Under the pieces are notes generated by a model, which saw only the letters and a program-made list of their open reading frames with translations, made no database searches and was not told where the DNA came from. A program made the position numbers and the translations under genes. From the NCBI GenBank assembly GCA_017592665.1, contig JAGFNW010000009.1:186001-250000 (forward strand): a stretch of DNA of 64,000 nucleotides, in the 5' to 3' direction. This document shows positions 1-8,147 of the stretch, piece after piece; the first letter of the stretch is position 1; every line of letters begins with the position of its first letter. The stretch comes from Streptosporangiaceae bacterium NEAU-GS5. Lineage in GTDB: Bacteria > Actinomycetota > Actinomycetes > Streptosporangiales > Streptosporangiaceae.

Positions 1-193
1 CACCCACCTCGGCATCCCGTGGGAGGAGCAGATGCTCCAGTACGGCGAGCAGAAGGTCCTCGAAAAAGGCCTCGGCGACTGGAGCGACAAGATCCGAAGC
101 GGCGCCGTGCAGGCCGGCCGCGAACTGCCCGACCCGGCAAGCATCTCCGAGGTGCTCCGGCCCATGTGCAAAACCTGGGGATACCCCGTATGA
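1..193 (+). CDS. sulfotransferase family protein, C-terminal fragment
   Basis: The window opens inside this gene; 63 codons are visible (reading from base 2) and end in a TGA that overlaps the ATG of the next gene (ATGA). The residues resemble the extreme C-terminus of bacterial PAPS-dependent sulfotransferases: a stretch reading GLGDWSDKIRSG followed by a short helix and an RxMCKTWGY ending. Such enzymes move a sulfuryl group from PAPS to a glycan or small-molecule hydroxyl. The PAPS-binding loops lie outside the window, so the family call rests on the tail only. The translational overlap with a GT4 glycosyltransferase suggests joint work on a sulfated glycan; this is inference. Confidence 0.6.
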   Translation, partial: THLGIPWEEQMLQYGEQKVLEKGLGDWSDKIRSGAVQAGRELPDPASISEVLRPMCKTWGYPV

Positions 194-1338
194 ACGTCCG
201 TTACCTCCTGCTCCACGCGTACGGGATGGGCGGGACCATCCGCACCGTCATCAGCCAGGCCAACGAGATGGCGGCGCGCGGTCACGACGTCGAGCTGGTC
301 AGCGTCGTCCGCCGCCGCGAGCACCTGCTGTTCCGGCTCGATCCCCGGGTACGGCTCGGCACGCTCGCCGACGAGCGGAACGGCCGGGGCCCGATCACCT
401 TCCAGGGGCGTATCCTCAGGCGGCTCCGCGGCAAGATCGTTCCACGCGGTGAGTACGCGGCGTCGTTCTTCACCCCCGCCGTCGAGGCCGCCATGGTGGA
501 CTACGTGTCGGGGTTGCGCGACGGCGTGCTCGTGACGACGCGTCCCGCGCTGAACCTCGCGGCGGCCCGCCACGCGCACCCGAGCGTGATCACCGTCGGG
601 CAGGAGCACCTCAACCTCGCCAGCCACCGCGAGCCGGTGCGCGCGGCCATCACGCGGCACTACCCCAAGCTGCGCGCGCTCGCGGTGCTCACCCCCACCG
701 ACCGTCAGGACTACGAGCGGCTGCTGCCCGGACTGCCGATCGTGCAGATCCCGAACGCCGTCCACGGCGCCCACCGGCGGCGCTCGAAGCTCACCGCCAA
801 GACCGTGATCGCCGCCGGGCGGCTGCACAACCAGAAAGGCTTCGACCTGCTGATCCCGGCATTCGCCGAGGTCGCCGAGGCGCACCCGGATTGGACGCTG
901 AAGATCTACGGCTCCGGCCCGAAGAAGCACGAGCTGCGCCACCGGATCGACGAGTTCGACGTGGGCGACAACGTCCGGCTGATGGGCCGCGCCCCGAGCC
1001 TGGAGGACGAGCTGGCCGAATCCTCGATCTACGTGCTCAGCTCCCGCTTCGAGGGGCTGCCCATGGTCATGCTGGAGGCCATGTCGCACGGGCTGTCCAT
1101 CGCCGCCTTCGACTGCCCGACCGGACCTCATGACGTGCTCACCAACGAGATCGACGGCCTGCTGGTGCCGCCGCAGGACGTCTCCGGGCTGGCCGCCGCG
1201 ATCAACCGGTTGATCGAGGATCCGGAGCTTCGCGCCAGGCTCGGCGAGGCCGCGCTCGCCACCGCGGCCGGATACGCGCCCGAGGCCGTCACGCCGCGCT
1301 GGGAAAGACTCTTCGCGGAACTTGCCGCGCGAGATTGA
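190..1338 (+). CDS. GT4-family glycosyltransferase
   Basis: A 382-residue retaining glycosyltransferase with the GT-B fold. The N-terminal Rossmann half begins MNVRYLLLHAYGMGGTIRTV, where the glycine loop normally contacts the nucleotide-sugar. The C-terminal half has AAGRLHNQKGFDLL (from about residue 207) and the E-x7-E signature in FEGLPMVMLEAMSHG (about 287-301), the diphosphate and sugar-binding acid pair of GT4. Length is normal for the family. I chose the ATG at 190 because it starts the conserved first beta strand and overlaps the upstream stop; the frame is open further upstream but that sequence is arginine-rich shadow. It most resembles glycosyltransferases that decorate wall polymers or exopolysaccharide. 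Acceptor and sugar cannot be read from sequence. Confidence 0.8.
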   Translation: MNVRYLLLHAYGMGGTIRTVISQANEMAARGHDVELVSVVRRREHLLFRLDPRVRLGTLADERNGRGPITFQGRILRRLRGKIVPRGEYAASFFTPAVEAAMVDYVSGLRDGVLVTTRPALNLAAARHAHPSVITVGQEHLNLASHREPVRAAITRHYPKLRALAVLTPTDRQDYERLLPGLPIVQIPNAVHGAHRRRSKLTAKTVIAAGRLHNQKGFDLLIPAFAEVAEAHPDWTLKIYGSGPKKHELRHRIDEFDVGDNVRLMGRAPSLEDELAESSIYVLSSRFEGLPMVMLEAMSHGLSIAAFDCPTGPHDVLTNEIDGLLVPPQDVSGLAAAINRLIEDPELRARLGEAALATAAGYAPEAVTPRWERLFAELAARD

Positions 1339-1360
1339 ACGGTTCATTAGGGTTCGGGCC

Positions 1361-1930
1361 ATGTTGCAGGGGATCGATGTCTCCGCGTGGCAGGGCGTCG
1401 TCGACTGGGCGGCGTACGCGGAGGAGGACATCGCGTTCGGCATCGCCCGGGCGAGCGAGGGTGAAGAGGACGTCGACCAGTGCTTCGCCCGCAACTGGGT
1501 GGAGTTAGGCCACAACGGCCTGGTGCGCGGCGCCTCTCACCTGCTCGACGCCGAGGCCGACCCGGTCCGTCAGGCCAGGCATTTCCTCACCCAGGTACGG
1601 CACGGCTACGGCGACCTGCTGGCCGTCGAGCTGCCCCTGGACGCGCCGCCCGAGGAGCTGTCGGCCGCCGCGCGGCGCTGGTGCTTCGAGGTGACCGAGC
1701 GGACCGGCAGCCGCCCGCTCATCCACACCTTCGCCCACGTGGCGCTGAACGGCGGCGCCGAAGGGCTGGAACGCTACCCACTGTGGCTGGCGGCCCCCGG
1801 CCGCCCCATGGGCGAACCCGTCGTGCCGGCCCCGTGGCATTCGTGGACCATCCACCAATACGCCAACAGCCCGGTCAACAGGAACGTGTTCGCCGGGACG
1901 ACGGCCGACTTGATCGCGCTCGCTGGATAA
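1361..1930 (+). CDS. GH25 (lysozyme-like) domain protein, probably catalytically degenerate
   Basis: A 189-residue protein that begins almost immediately with the GH25 signature GIDVSAWQG (D6), as in Chalaropsis/Cpl-1 type muramidases. The rest of the TIM-barrel pattern is recognisable, with an IHQY near the C-terminus. Two other acidic positions look lost: the usual DxE of the fourth strand reads LAVEL (A88, E90), and the terminal (V)D-x-N-x-F position reads VNRNVF (N173). No signal peptide or wall-binding repeats are present, so it may be cytoplasmic or exported unconventionally. The ATG at 1361 was chosen over an earlier in-frame start because the domain starts there. The gene may belong with the two glycan genes upstream. 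It could be a sugar-binding pseudoenzyme. Confidence 0.6.
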   Translation: MLQGIDVSAWQGVVDWAAYAEEDIAFGIARASEGEEDVDQCFARNWVELGHNGLVRGASHLLDAEADPVRQARHFLTQVRHGYGDLLAVELPLDAPPEELSAAARRWCFEVTERTGSRPLIHTFAHVALNGGAEGLERYPLWLAAPGRPMGEPVVPAPWHSWTIHQYANSPVNRNVFAGTTADLIALAG

Positions 1931-1997
1931 CGGCACGACCCCACCCGCCCGCCCCGGTAGCATTTCGAGAACCAGAGACCACGAGCAAGGAGTCACC

Positions 1998-3965
1998 GTG
2001 TCCGCCGCAATCGAACTGCGCATCACCCTCGCCGGAGCCGAGCGTGTGGTGGCGGCGGGCACGACGTACGGGCAGGCCCTGGAAGCCGACGGGCGAAAGG
2101 TGATCGCGGCCCGCGTCAACGGCGAGCTGAAAGACCTGGCCGCGGTCGCCCACGAGGGCGACGAAGTAGAGCCGGTCGAGATCGAAAGCCCCGACGGCCG
2201 CGCCATCCTGCGGCATTCGACGGCGCATGTGATGGCCCAGGCCGTCCAGGAGATCTTCCCCGACGCCCGGCTGGGCATCGGCCCGCCCGTGGAGAACGGG
2301 TTCTACTACGACTTCGACGTCCGCGAGCCGTTCACCCCCGACGACCTCAAGCGTGTCGAGAAACGGATGCGCGAGATCGTCAAGCAGGGCCAGACCTTCG
2401 CCCGCCGCGAGGTCGGCGACGACGAGGCCCGCGACGAGCTCAAGGCCGAGCCGTACAAACTGGAGCTGATCGGGCTGAAGGGCGGCGCCGGCGAGAGCGA
2501 CGAGGAGTCGGTCGAGGTCGGCGGCGCGCAGCTGACCATCTACGACAACCTCGACCCGAAGACCGGCGAGCTGTGCTGGAAGGACCTGTGCCGCGGGCCG
2601 CACCTGCCCTCGACCCGGTCGATCCCGGCGTTCAAGCTGATGCGCTCGGGCGGCGCCTATTGGCGCGGCAGCGAGAAGAACCCGCAGCTGCAGCGCATCT
2701 ACGGCACCGCCTGGGAGTCCCGCGACAAGCAGGACGAATACCTGACCTTCCTCGAGGAGGCCGAGAAGCGCGACCACCGCAAGCTCGGCGCCGAGCTCGA
2801 CCTGTTCTCCTTCCCGGAGGAGCTGGGCTCCGGCCTGCCCGTCTTCCATCCCAAGGGCGGCATCATCCGCAAGGTCATGGAGGACTACTCGCGGCAGAAG
2901 CACGTCGAGGCGGGCTACGACTTCGTCAACACCCCGCACATCACCAAGGAGATCCTTTACCAGATCTCGGGGCACCTCGACTGGTTCCGCGACGGCATGT
3001 TCCCGCCCATGGAGCTCGAGGGCTCGCGCTACTACCTCAAGCCCATGAACTGCCCGATGCACAACCTGATCTTCCGGGCGCGCGGGCGTTCCTATCGTGA
3101 GCTGCCGCTGCGGTGCTTCGAGTTCGGCACGGTCTACCGCTACGAGAAGTCGGGCGTGGTCCACGGGCTGACCCGGGTGCGCGGCCTCACCCAGGACGAC
3201 GCGCACATTTACTGCACTCGCGAGCAGATGCGCGACGAGCTGAAGTCGCTGCTGCGGTTCGTCCTCGACCTGCTGCGCGACTACGGCCTCGAAGAGTTCT
3301 ACCTGGAGCTGTCGACCAAGGATCCGGACAAGTTCGTCGGGTCCGACGAGACCTGGGAGGAGGCCACCGAGACCCTGCGCGAGGTGGCCGAGGGCGAGAA
3401 TCTCGAGCTCGTGATGGATCCGGGCGGCGCGGCCTTCTATGGTCCCAAGATCTCCGTCCAGGTGCGCGACGCGCTCGGCCGCACCTGGCAGATGTCGACC
3501 ATCCAGCTCGACTTCAACATGCCGGAGCGGTTCGAGCTCGAATACACGGCGGCCGACGGCTCGCGGCAGCGGCCCGTCATGATCCACCGGGCGCTGTTCG
3601 GCTCCATCGAGCGGTTCTTCGGCGTGCTGACCGAGCACTACGCGGGCGCGTTCCCGGCCTGGCTGGCGCCGGTGCAGGTGGTCGGCATCCCGATCGCCGA
3701 CGCGCACGTGCCCTATCTGCGCGAGGTCGCCGATCGTCTTCGCGAGCGGGGGGTGCGGGTCGAGGTCGACGCGTCCGGCGACCGGATGCAGAAGAAGATC
3801 CGCAACGCCCAGAAGCAGAAGGTGCCCTACATGCTGCTCGCCGGCGACGACGACGTGGCCGCCGGGGCCGTCTCCTTCCGCTACCGCAACGGCGAGCAGA
3901 ACAACGCCGTCCCGATCGACGCCGCCATCGCCGAGATCACCGACGCCATCGCCCGCAGGCTCTGA
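1998..3965 (+). CDS. thrS: threonyl-tRNA synthetase
   Basis: A 655-residue class II synthetase charging tRNA-Thr with threonine. Domain order is complete: N-terminal TGS (about 1-60), the SAD/editing domain with HSTAH (about 73-77), the catalytic core, and a C-terminal anticodon-binding domain. The zinc site that recognises threonine is visible as the Cys of MNCPMH (about 352) and the His of MIHRALFGS (about 528). Start is GTG 1998, preceded by AAGGAG at 1987-1992. Length is typical. As in Mycobacterium, it sits upstream of the HIT/pgsA/pimA genes. No T-box is evident in the 67 bp before it. Confidence 0.97.
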   Translation: MSAAIELRITLAGAERVVAAGTTYGQALEADGRKVIAARVNGELKDLAAVAHEGDEVEPVEIESPDGRAILRHSTAHVMAQAVQEIFPDARLGIGPPVENGFYYDFDVREPFTPDDLKRVEKRMREIVKQGQTFARREVGDDEARDELKAEPYKLELIGLKGGAGESDEESVEVGGAQLTIYDNLDPKTGELCWKDLCRGPHLPSTRSIPAFKLMRSGGAYWRGSEKNPQLQRIYGTAWESRDKQDEYLTFLEEAEKRDHRKLGAELDLFSFPEELGSGLPVFHPKGGIIRKVMEDYSRQKHVEAGYDFVNTPHITKEILYQISGHLDWFRDGMFPPMELEGSRYYLKPMNCPMHNLIFRARGRSYRELPLRCFEFGTVYRYEKSGVVHGLTRVRGLTQDDAHIYCTREQMRDELKSLLRFVLDLLRDYGLEEFYLELSTKDPDKFVGSDETWEEATETLREVAEGENLELVMDPGGAAFYGPKISVQVRDALGRTWQMSTIQLDFNMPERFELEYTAADGSRQRPVMIHRALFGSIERFFGVLTEHYAGAFPAWLAPVQVVGIPIADAHVPYLREVADRLRERGVRVEVDASGDRMQKKIRNAQKQKVPYMLLAGDDDVAAGAVSFRYRNGEQNNAVPIDAAIAEITDAIARRL

Positions 3966-3977
3966 CCTGCTCTGACG

Positions 3978-4020
3978 CTGTCTCCTGGCTCCGCACCGTC
4001 GGCGGAGCCGGGAAAGACAG
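3978..4020. terminator. bidirectional terminator between thrS and the Gls24-like gene
   Basis: A two-part inverted repeat in the convergent gap: outer arms CTGTCT (3978-3983) and AGACAG (4015-4020), inner arms GGCTCCGC (3987-3994) and GCGGAGCC (4002-4009) around a 7-base loop. There is no long T run on either side, common for actinobacterial terminators. Confidence 0.65.
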
Positions 4021-4023
4021 AGA

Positions 4024-4524
4024 TCACGCGTCGGCGCTGAATCCGTCTTCGCCGTCCTCGCCGCGTGGGGCGTCACCCGGGAGGCGTACGTCATCGACGG
4101 TGACGTTGACCTCGACGACGCGCATGCCGAGCATGCGGCTGACCGAGCGGGCCACGTTGGTCTTGACCTCGTTGGCGACCTCCATGACCACGTGGCCGTA
4201 TTCGATCACGATGGTGATGTCGACGGCCACCTGCCGGTCCTGGATGTGCGCGTTGACGCCCTGATTGGCGCGTTTGGAGCCGAGCCCGATCCGATCGCGA
4301 ATGTTCTCGAATCCACGTTCGAAGTCGCCGCCGAGGTCCGCGACGCCGGGAATCTCGAGCGCGGCCAGCGCGGCGACCTTCTCCACAACCTCGTCGGCCA
4401 CCTTGATCCGTCCCTTCACGACGGCGGCGGTCAGCGGATCGGGGCCATTGAGCGAAGAGAGCGACGGGGACGCGGCGGAGACGCCCTCATGCAGCTGTTG
4501 TTCGACGGAGACCACGTCAGTCAT
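4024..4524 (-). CDS. Asp23/Gls24 family envelope stress protein
   Basis: A 166-residue protein of the Asp23/Gls24 family. After a polar N-terminus, the domain (about 40-150) carries the family pattern VKGRIKVADEVVEKVAALAA, then VDITIVIEYGHVVMEVANEV and VTVDDVRLP. Firmicute members sit under the cell membrane and respond to envelope stress; in actinobacteria several paralogues of unknown partner are usual. No membrane span is visible. The ATG at 4524 has no clear Shine-Dalgarno; a CACAAT box 6 bases upstream would allow a leaderless transcript. It is transcribed toward thrS and shares the hairpin terminator in between. Confidence 0.85.
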   Translation of the reverse strand: MTDVVSVEQQLHEGVSAASPSLSSLNGPDPLTAAVVKGRIKVADEVVEKVAALAALEIPGVADLGGDFERGFENIRDRIGLGSKRANQGVNAHIQDRQVAVDITIVIEYGHVVMEVANEVKTNVARSVSRMLGMRVVEVNVTVDDVRLPGDAPRGEDGEDGFSADA

Positions 4525-4589
4525 GCGCCGATTGTGCCCGAAGATCGCCTGATTTGTCCCCGAGACTGGGGGCTCCGGAATGGGGTCAT

Positions 4590-5150
4590 ATGCTGCATGT
4601 CATGCAGGAGGAGCGGAACGAGCAGACAGGTGCCGGAAGTCATGACAACTTCCAGCGGCTGTGGACCCCACACCGGATGGCCTACATCAAGGGCGAGAAC
4701 AAGCCCGCCGGATCCGGTCCGGAAGCCTGCCCGTTCTGTCAGATCCCCAAGCTCTCCGACGAGGAAGGTCTGATCGTCGCGCGCGGCTCGGCCGTCTTCG
4801 CCGTGCTGAACCTTTATCCCTACAACTCGGGCCATCTGATGGTCTGCCCTTATCGGCATGTGTCCGACTACGCCGACCTGGACGACGACGAAACGGCCGA
4901 GCTGGCCGATTTCACCAAGCGGTCGCTGCAGGCGCTGCGCAAGGCCAGCGGGGCGCAGGGGTTCAACGTCGGGATGAACCTGGGTCATGTGGCGGGCGCC
5001 GGCATCGCCGCCCACCTGCATCAGCACGTGGTGCCGCGGTGGGGCGGCGACACCAACTTCATGCCCGTGGTCGGGCACACCAAGGTGCTGCCGCAACTGC
5101 TGCGCGACACCCGTGAGCTACTGGCCGACGCCTGGCCCCACGGCGCCTGA
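4590..5150 (+). CDS. HIT-family AP4A phosphorylase-like protein
   Basis: A 186-residue histidine-triad protein. The nucleotide-binding triad is HLHQHVVPRW (His 142, 144, 146), and the N-terminal half has CPFCQIPKL, as in the mycobacterial Rv2613c type, described as a diadenosine tetraphosphate phosphorylase. The middle His of the triad would be the nucleophile. Rv2613c also lies between thrS and pgsA1, supporting orthology. Start choice is uncertain: ATG 4590 has GGGG about 5 bases upstream; ATG 4602 is also in frame, and a TTG at 4554 is less likely. Its 3' end overlaps the convergent LuxR gene by 33 bp with no terminator between them. Confidence 0.85.
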   Translation: MLHVMQEERNEQTGAGSHDNFQRLWTPHRMAYIKGENKPAGSGPEACPFCQIPKLSDEEGLIVARGSAVFAVLNLYPYNSGHLMVCPYRHVSDYADLDDDETAELADFTKRSLQALRKASGAQGFNVGMNLGHVAGAGIAAHLHQHVVPRWGGDTNFMPVVGHTKVLPQLLRDTRELLADAWPHGA

Positions 5151-5855
5151 GGCCGTCCGCGCCGCGCCGGCGGCCGCGGTCCGGCTGCTCACGCCGAGGC
5201 GGCCGAAGATGTGCTCCAGATGCTTGCGCACGGTGTGCTCGGAGACGCCGAGCCGACGGGCGATCACCCGGTTGGTGAGACCGTCGCCGACCAGGGCCAG
5301 GATCTCCTGCTGGCGCGCCGTCAGCCGCGGCGTGGGCGGGGCCGTGAGGCGGCTGACGGCCGCGTCCAGGTGCGGGCGCAGCAGCCGCAGCACCAGGTGG
5401 TCGCGGTCGTCGAAGTCGGGGCCAGGGCCGCGGTCGAGCAGCAGGACATGGGTCTGGCCCGGCGCGTGCGTGAGTTTGACGACGATCTCGTGCTCGACCC
5501 CGTCGGGACGGAAGTATTCGGCGTACAGCCCGGTCTGGTGCCAGGCGCGCGGCGTGAGCATGTCGCCGATCGAGACGACGGGGAGCGCGGCGCCCGAGCC
5601 GTGGCAGAGCGGATGCTCCTGGTAGTGCCGCCAGAAGACCTCGTCCATTGCCGGGTCGGCGTCGTCGGCCTGGGTGCCGAGACCGGCCACGATCCGCCGG
5701 CCCGCCACGTCGAGCCGCGACCACGACACGGCGTCGCAGGGCACCACCTCGGCCAGCATGCCGAGCAACTCGGTCATGCCGGTCAGCGGACGGCCCACAC
5801 GCTCGTCGAGCGTGCCGAGCAGGCGCCGTAAGTGTGTCTCGTCGAAGTCGACCAT
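5118..5855 (-). CDS. LuxR-family transcriptional regulator
   Basis: A 245-residue regulator. Residues about 1-170 form an unidentified sensor-like domain, GAF-like in its alternating strands and helices, with no phosphoacceptor receiver pattern. The C-terminal 65 residues are a GerE/LuxR helix-turn-helix: LTARQQEILALVGDGLTNRV followed by IARRLGVSEHTVRKHLEHIF. It is therefore a DNA-binding regulator of unknown ligand rather than a two-component response regulator. ATG 5855 is preceded by AAAGG. It reads divergently from nothing: the upstream gene (5900-7978) ends 45 bp before it on the same strand, so the two could be co-transcribed. Confidence 0.8.
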   Translation of the reverse strand: MVDFDETHLRRLLGTLDERVGRPLTGMTELLGMLAEVVPCDAVSWSRLDVAGRRIVAGLGTQADDADPAMDEVFWRHYQEHPLCHGSGAALPVVSIGDMLTPRAWHQTGLYAEYFRPDGVEHEIVVKLTHAPGQTHVLLLDRGPGPDFDDRDHLVLRLLRPHLDAAVSRLTAPPTPRLTARQQEILALVGDGLTNRVIARRLGVSEHTVRKHLEHIFGRLGVSSRTAAAGAARTASGAVGPGVGQ

Positions 5856-5899
5856 GGTGCCTTTTGGTGAGGACGAACGACGTTCATGGTACGTCGCGG

Positions 5900-7978
5900 C
5901 TACGTCACTCGCGATGGAGGCGTGGACGGCTCTGGGAGGGGCCCGGGGGACGGCTCCCCGAGGCGGAGCACGCCGATTCCCGCGCTCAGCACCAGCGGCA
6001 CCGCGAGCGCCAGCGCCATCGAGAGCACGGCCGCGCCCGAGTCGTTGACCAGCATTCCGACCACGCCGCTGACGAGCGCGCCGAGCAGGCCCGCGCGCAG
6101 GGCCGGCGCGCGTTCGAAGGCCACCGGCAGCACGCCGGCGCTCGCCGCGTCGGGCCGTAGCAGCGCGAAGATCAGGAACGCGAACGCGGCGATCACAACG
6201 GGCATCAGGTTGGGGCTGAGCAGCGTGTGCAGCATGGCGCCGAGCTTTCGCCCGATCACCGGCCAGAACGTGCCGTCGAGGACCTGGCCGACGAACCGGC
6301 CGAGGTGCGTCTGCCGGTCCGGGGGGCGCAGATGATCGAGGAAGGCGATGCCCATCACGACCACGCCGCCCGCCACGCAGAACGCCCCCAGCTTGACCAC
6401 CGACACCCGCTTGCCGGCCACGAGCAGCGCGGCCACGGCGATGCCCGGCACGAACGCGATCACGCCGCCGAAGTCGCTGCCCACGCCCGGCCAGCCGTCG
6501 AGGATCATCGCGAAGCCGCCGAGGCTGGCCACGAGCGCGACGGCCCACGCCTTGCGCCCGGCACGCAGCAGCCGGTCGGCCCCGGCCGCGGTGACCAGCA
6601 GGACGGCGGTCGCCAGCAGCGCGAACGGGATGTTGCCGAGGCCGTAGTAGCGCGCCCCCACCACGCCCGTGTAGCCCATGACGCTGTTGAGCTGCAGGTT
6701 GGTGCCCGTCAGCAGGTCGATCAGGAGCACGGCCGCGGTGAGCCCGGCGACGACCGTCAGCGGCAGCAGCACGCCGCGCCGCCCGGTCGCCAGGGCCAGC
6801 GCCGTCAGGGCTGCGGCGATCGCCACGATGGCCGCGACCAGCGCCAACGTCGGGTGGGCCGCGAACGCCCACGGGGTGAGGTTGGCGAGATACGTGGCCA
6901 CCGGGATCGACGCGAGGGCGAGCGCGGCCGTTCGCACCGCGGACAGCCCGCGGCGGCGGCGCAGTAGCAGGAACGCCACGATGTAGAACAGCACCTGGAG
7001 GACCGCGAGCGCGGTGAAGAACAGCGCGGTCATGTCCCGGATCGTCTGCCCGGCCACGTCCGCGGCCCGCAGGCCGTCCGCCGTGGGGCGCGCGCCCGTG
7101 GCCGCCATCTCGACGCCGACCACGGTGGCCGGGGCCGGGACCCCGGCTTCGGCCAGGATCGTCGCGGTCAGGTCGGGCAGGATCGTCATGTCGTCGCGGT
7201 GCGTCGACCGTGAGCCGAGCGCGTGCCCGGCCGCGCCCGGGGCGCGCAGCATGGCGACCCGCAGATGCGGCGCCCAGCCGTGGTCGCCGAGGCCCGCCAG
7301 CAGCACGGTCGTCGTCGTGGGCAGGCCGTTCAGCACCGTGCCCACGGCCATGTCCGCCTGGCGTACGGCCTGCCGTCTGGCGTCCGGAGACAGCTTCTCG
7401 GTCTCCCGGGTGAGCTTGCCGTCGTCGAAGTACGGCAGGACGAGGTCGGGCACCTCGACCGCGACGACGTCGCCCGCGGTCCAATCGGACACCTGTCCGG
7501 GCGCGCCGGCGTAGACGTCCACGTGGCCGGACGCGTCAGCCACTCCCAGGGCGGCGCCCGCGCCGACCGCGAGCGTGCGCTTGCCGGCGTCCTTGAGCGC
7601 CTGGCCGAGTGTGCCGGCGCCGGCGACCCCGGCGACCTCGGACAGCCACGAATATTCGGGGATCGTGCCGTTGACGGGCTCCGGCGGCTCGCCGCACCGC
7701 GAGCCGACGGCCGTGCGCACGCCGGTGGAGACCGTCAGCCAGCCGTCGTAGGGGCAGGTGCTGCTGCCGACCGTGCGGACGGACAGCGATCCGATGGCGC
7801 TCTGCCCGGCCAGCCGCCACAGGTTGGGCGTTTCGCTGGGGGACAGGTCGCTCCACATGAGTCCCGGCACCCCGATGAGCGCCACCTGGGAGCCAGCAGG
7901 GGCCGCCGTCGCCGGGCCGGCCGCGCACAGCGCTCCGGCCATCAGCCCGAGCGCTAGTGCGACGAACCACCGTTTCAC
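5900..7978 (-). CDS. polytopic membrane protein with alkaline-phosphatase-like extracellular domain
   Basis: A 692-residue protein. A signal peptide (KRWFVALALGLMAGALCAAG, then ATAAPA) is followed by about 290 extracytoplasmic residues resembling the alkaline phosphatase/sulfatase fold: VALIGVPGLMWSDL at the start, a GDHGWAPH-type strand, and RSTHRDDMTILPDLTATIL, a metal/substrate-loop pattern. The C-terminal 400 residues contain about ten hydrophobic helices, with the conserved loops GARYYGLGNIPF and GWPGVGSDFGG. Comparable two-part proteins occur in actinobacteria and Firmicutes without an assigned reaction. Start is GTG 7978 because GGGGAGG lies just upstream. A role in handling a lipid-linked or phosphorylated envelope polymer is a guess. 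Confidence 0.65.
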   Translation of the reverse strand: MKRWFVALALGLMAGALCAAGPATAAPAGSQVALIGVPGLMWSDLSPSETPNLWRLAGQSAIGSLSVRTVGSSTCPYDGWLTVSTGVRTAVGSRCGEPPEPVNGTIPEYSWLSEVAGVAGAGTLGQALKDAGKRTLAVGAGAALGVADASGHVDVYAGAPGQVSDWTAGDVVAVEVPDLVLPYFDDGKLTRETEKLSPDARRQAVRQADMAVGTVLNGLPTTTTVLLAGLGDHGWAPHLRVAMLRAPGAAGHALGSRSTHRDDMTILPDLTATILAEAGVPAPATVVGVEMAATGARPTADGLRAADVAGQTIRDMTALFFTALAVLQVLFYIVAFLLLRRRRGLSAVRTAALALASIPVATYLANLTPWAFAAHPTLALVAAIVAIAAALTALALATGRRGVLLPLTVVAGLTAAVLLIDLLTGTNLQLNSVMGYTGVVGARYYGLGNIPFALLATAVLLVTAAGADRLLRAGRKAWAVALVASLGGFAMILDGWPGVGSDFGGVIAFVPGIAVAALLVAGKRVSVVKLGAFCVAGGVVVMGIAFLDHLRPPDRQTHLGRFVGQVLDGTFWPVIGRKLGAMLHTLLSPNLMPVVIAAFAFLIFALLRPDAASAGVLPVAFERAPALRAGLLGALVSGVVGMLVNDSGAAVLSMALALAVPLVLSAGIGVLRLGEPSPGPLPEPSTPPSRVT

Positions 7979-8147
7979 CGAACGACCTCCCCGAACGCGC
8001 GCCCTGGCGGCAATGGGCAACCGTATGAGGTTAGGTCGTGCCTGACAACTTCCGCCCTGCCGCGCGTCGCTCGCGACGGGCGGCATCGGTCGGACACTCC
8101 CGTGGCCGCTACCCGCTCAGGCCGCGCCGAGTCAGGTCACCGAGGCA

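Noticed and set aside
1875-4094. Long open frame antisense to thrS
   Set aside because: The translation is His/Arg/Glu/Leu/Ala-rich without any domain; it mirrors a real gene in high-GC DNA.
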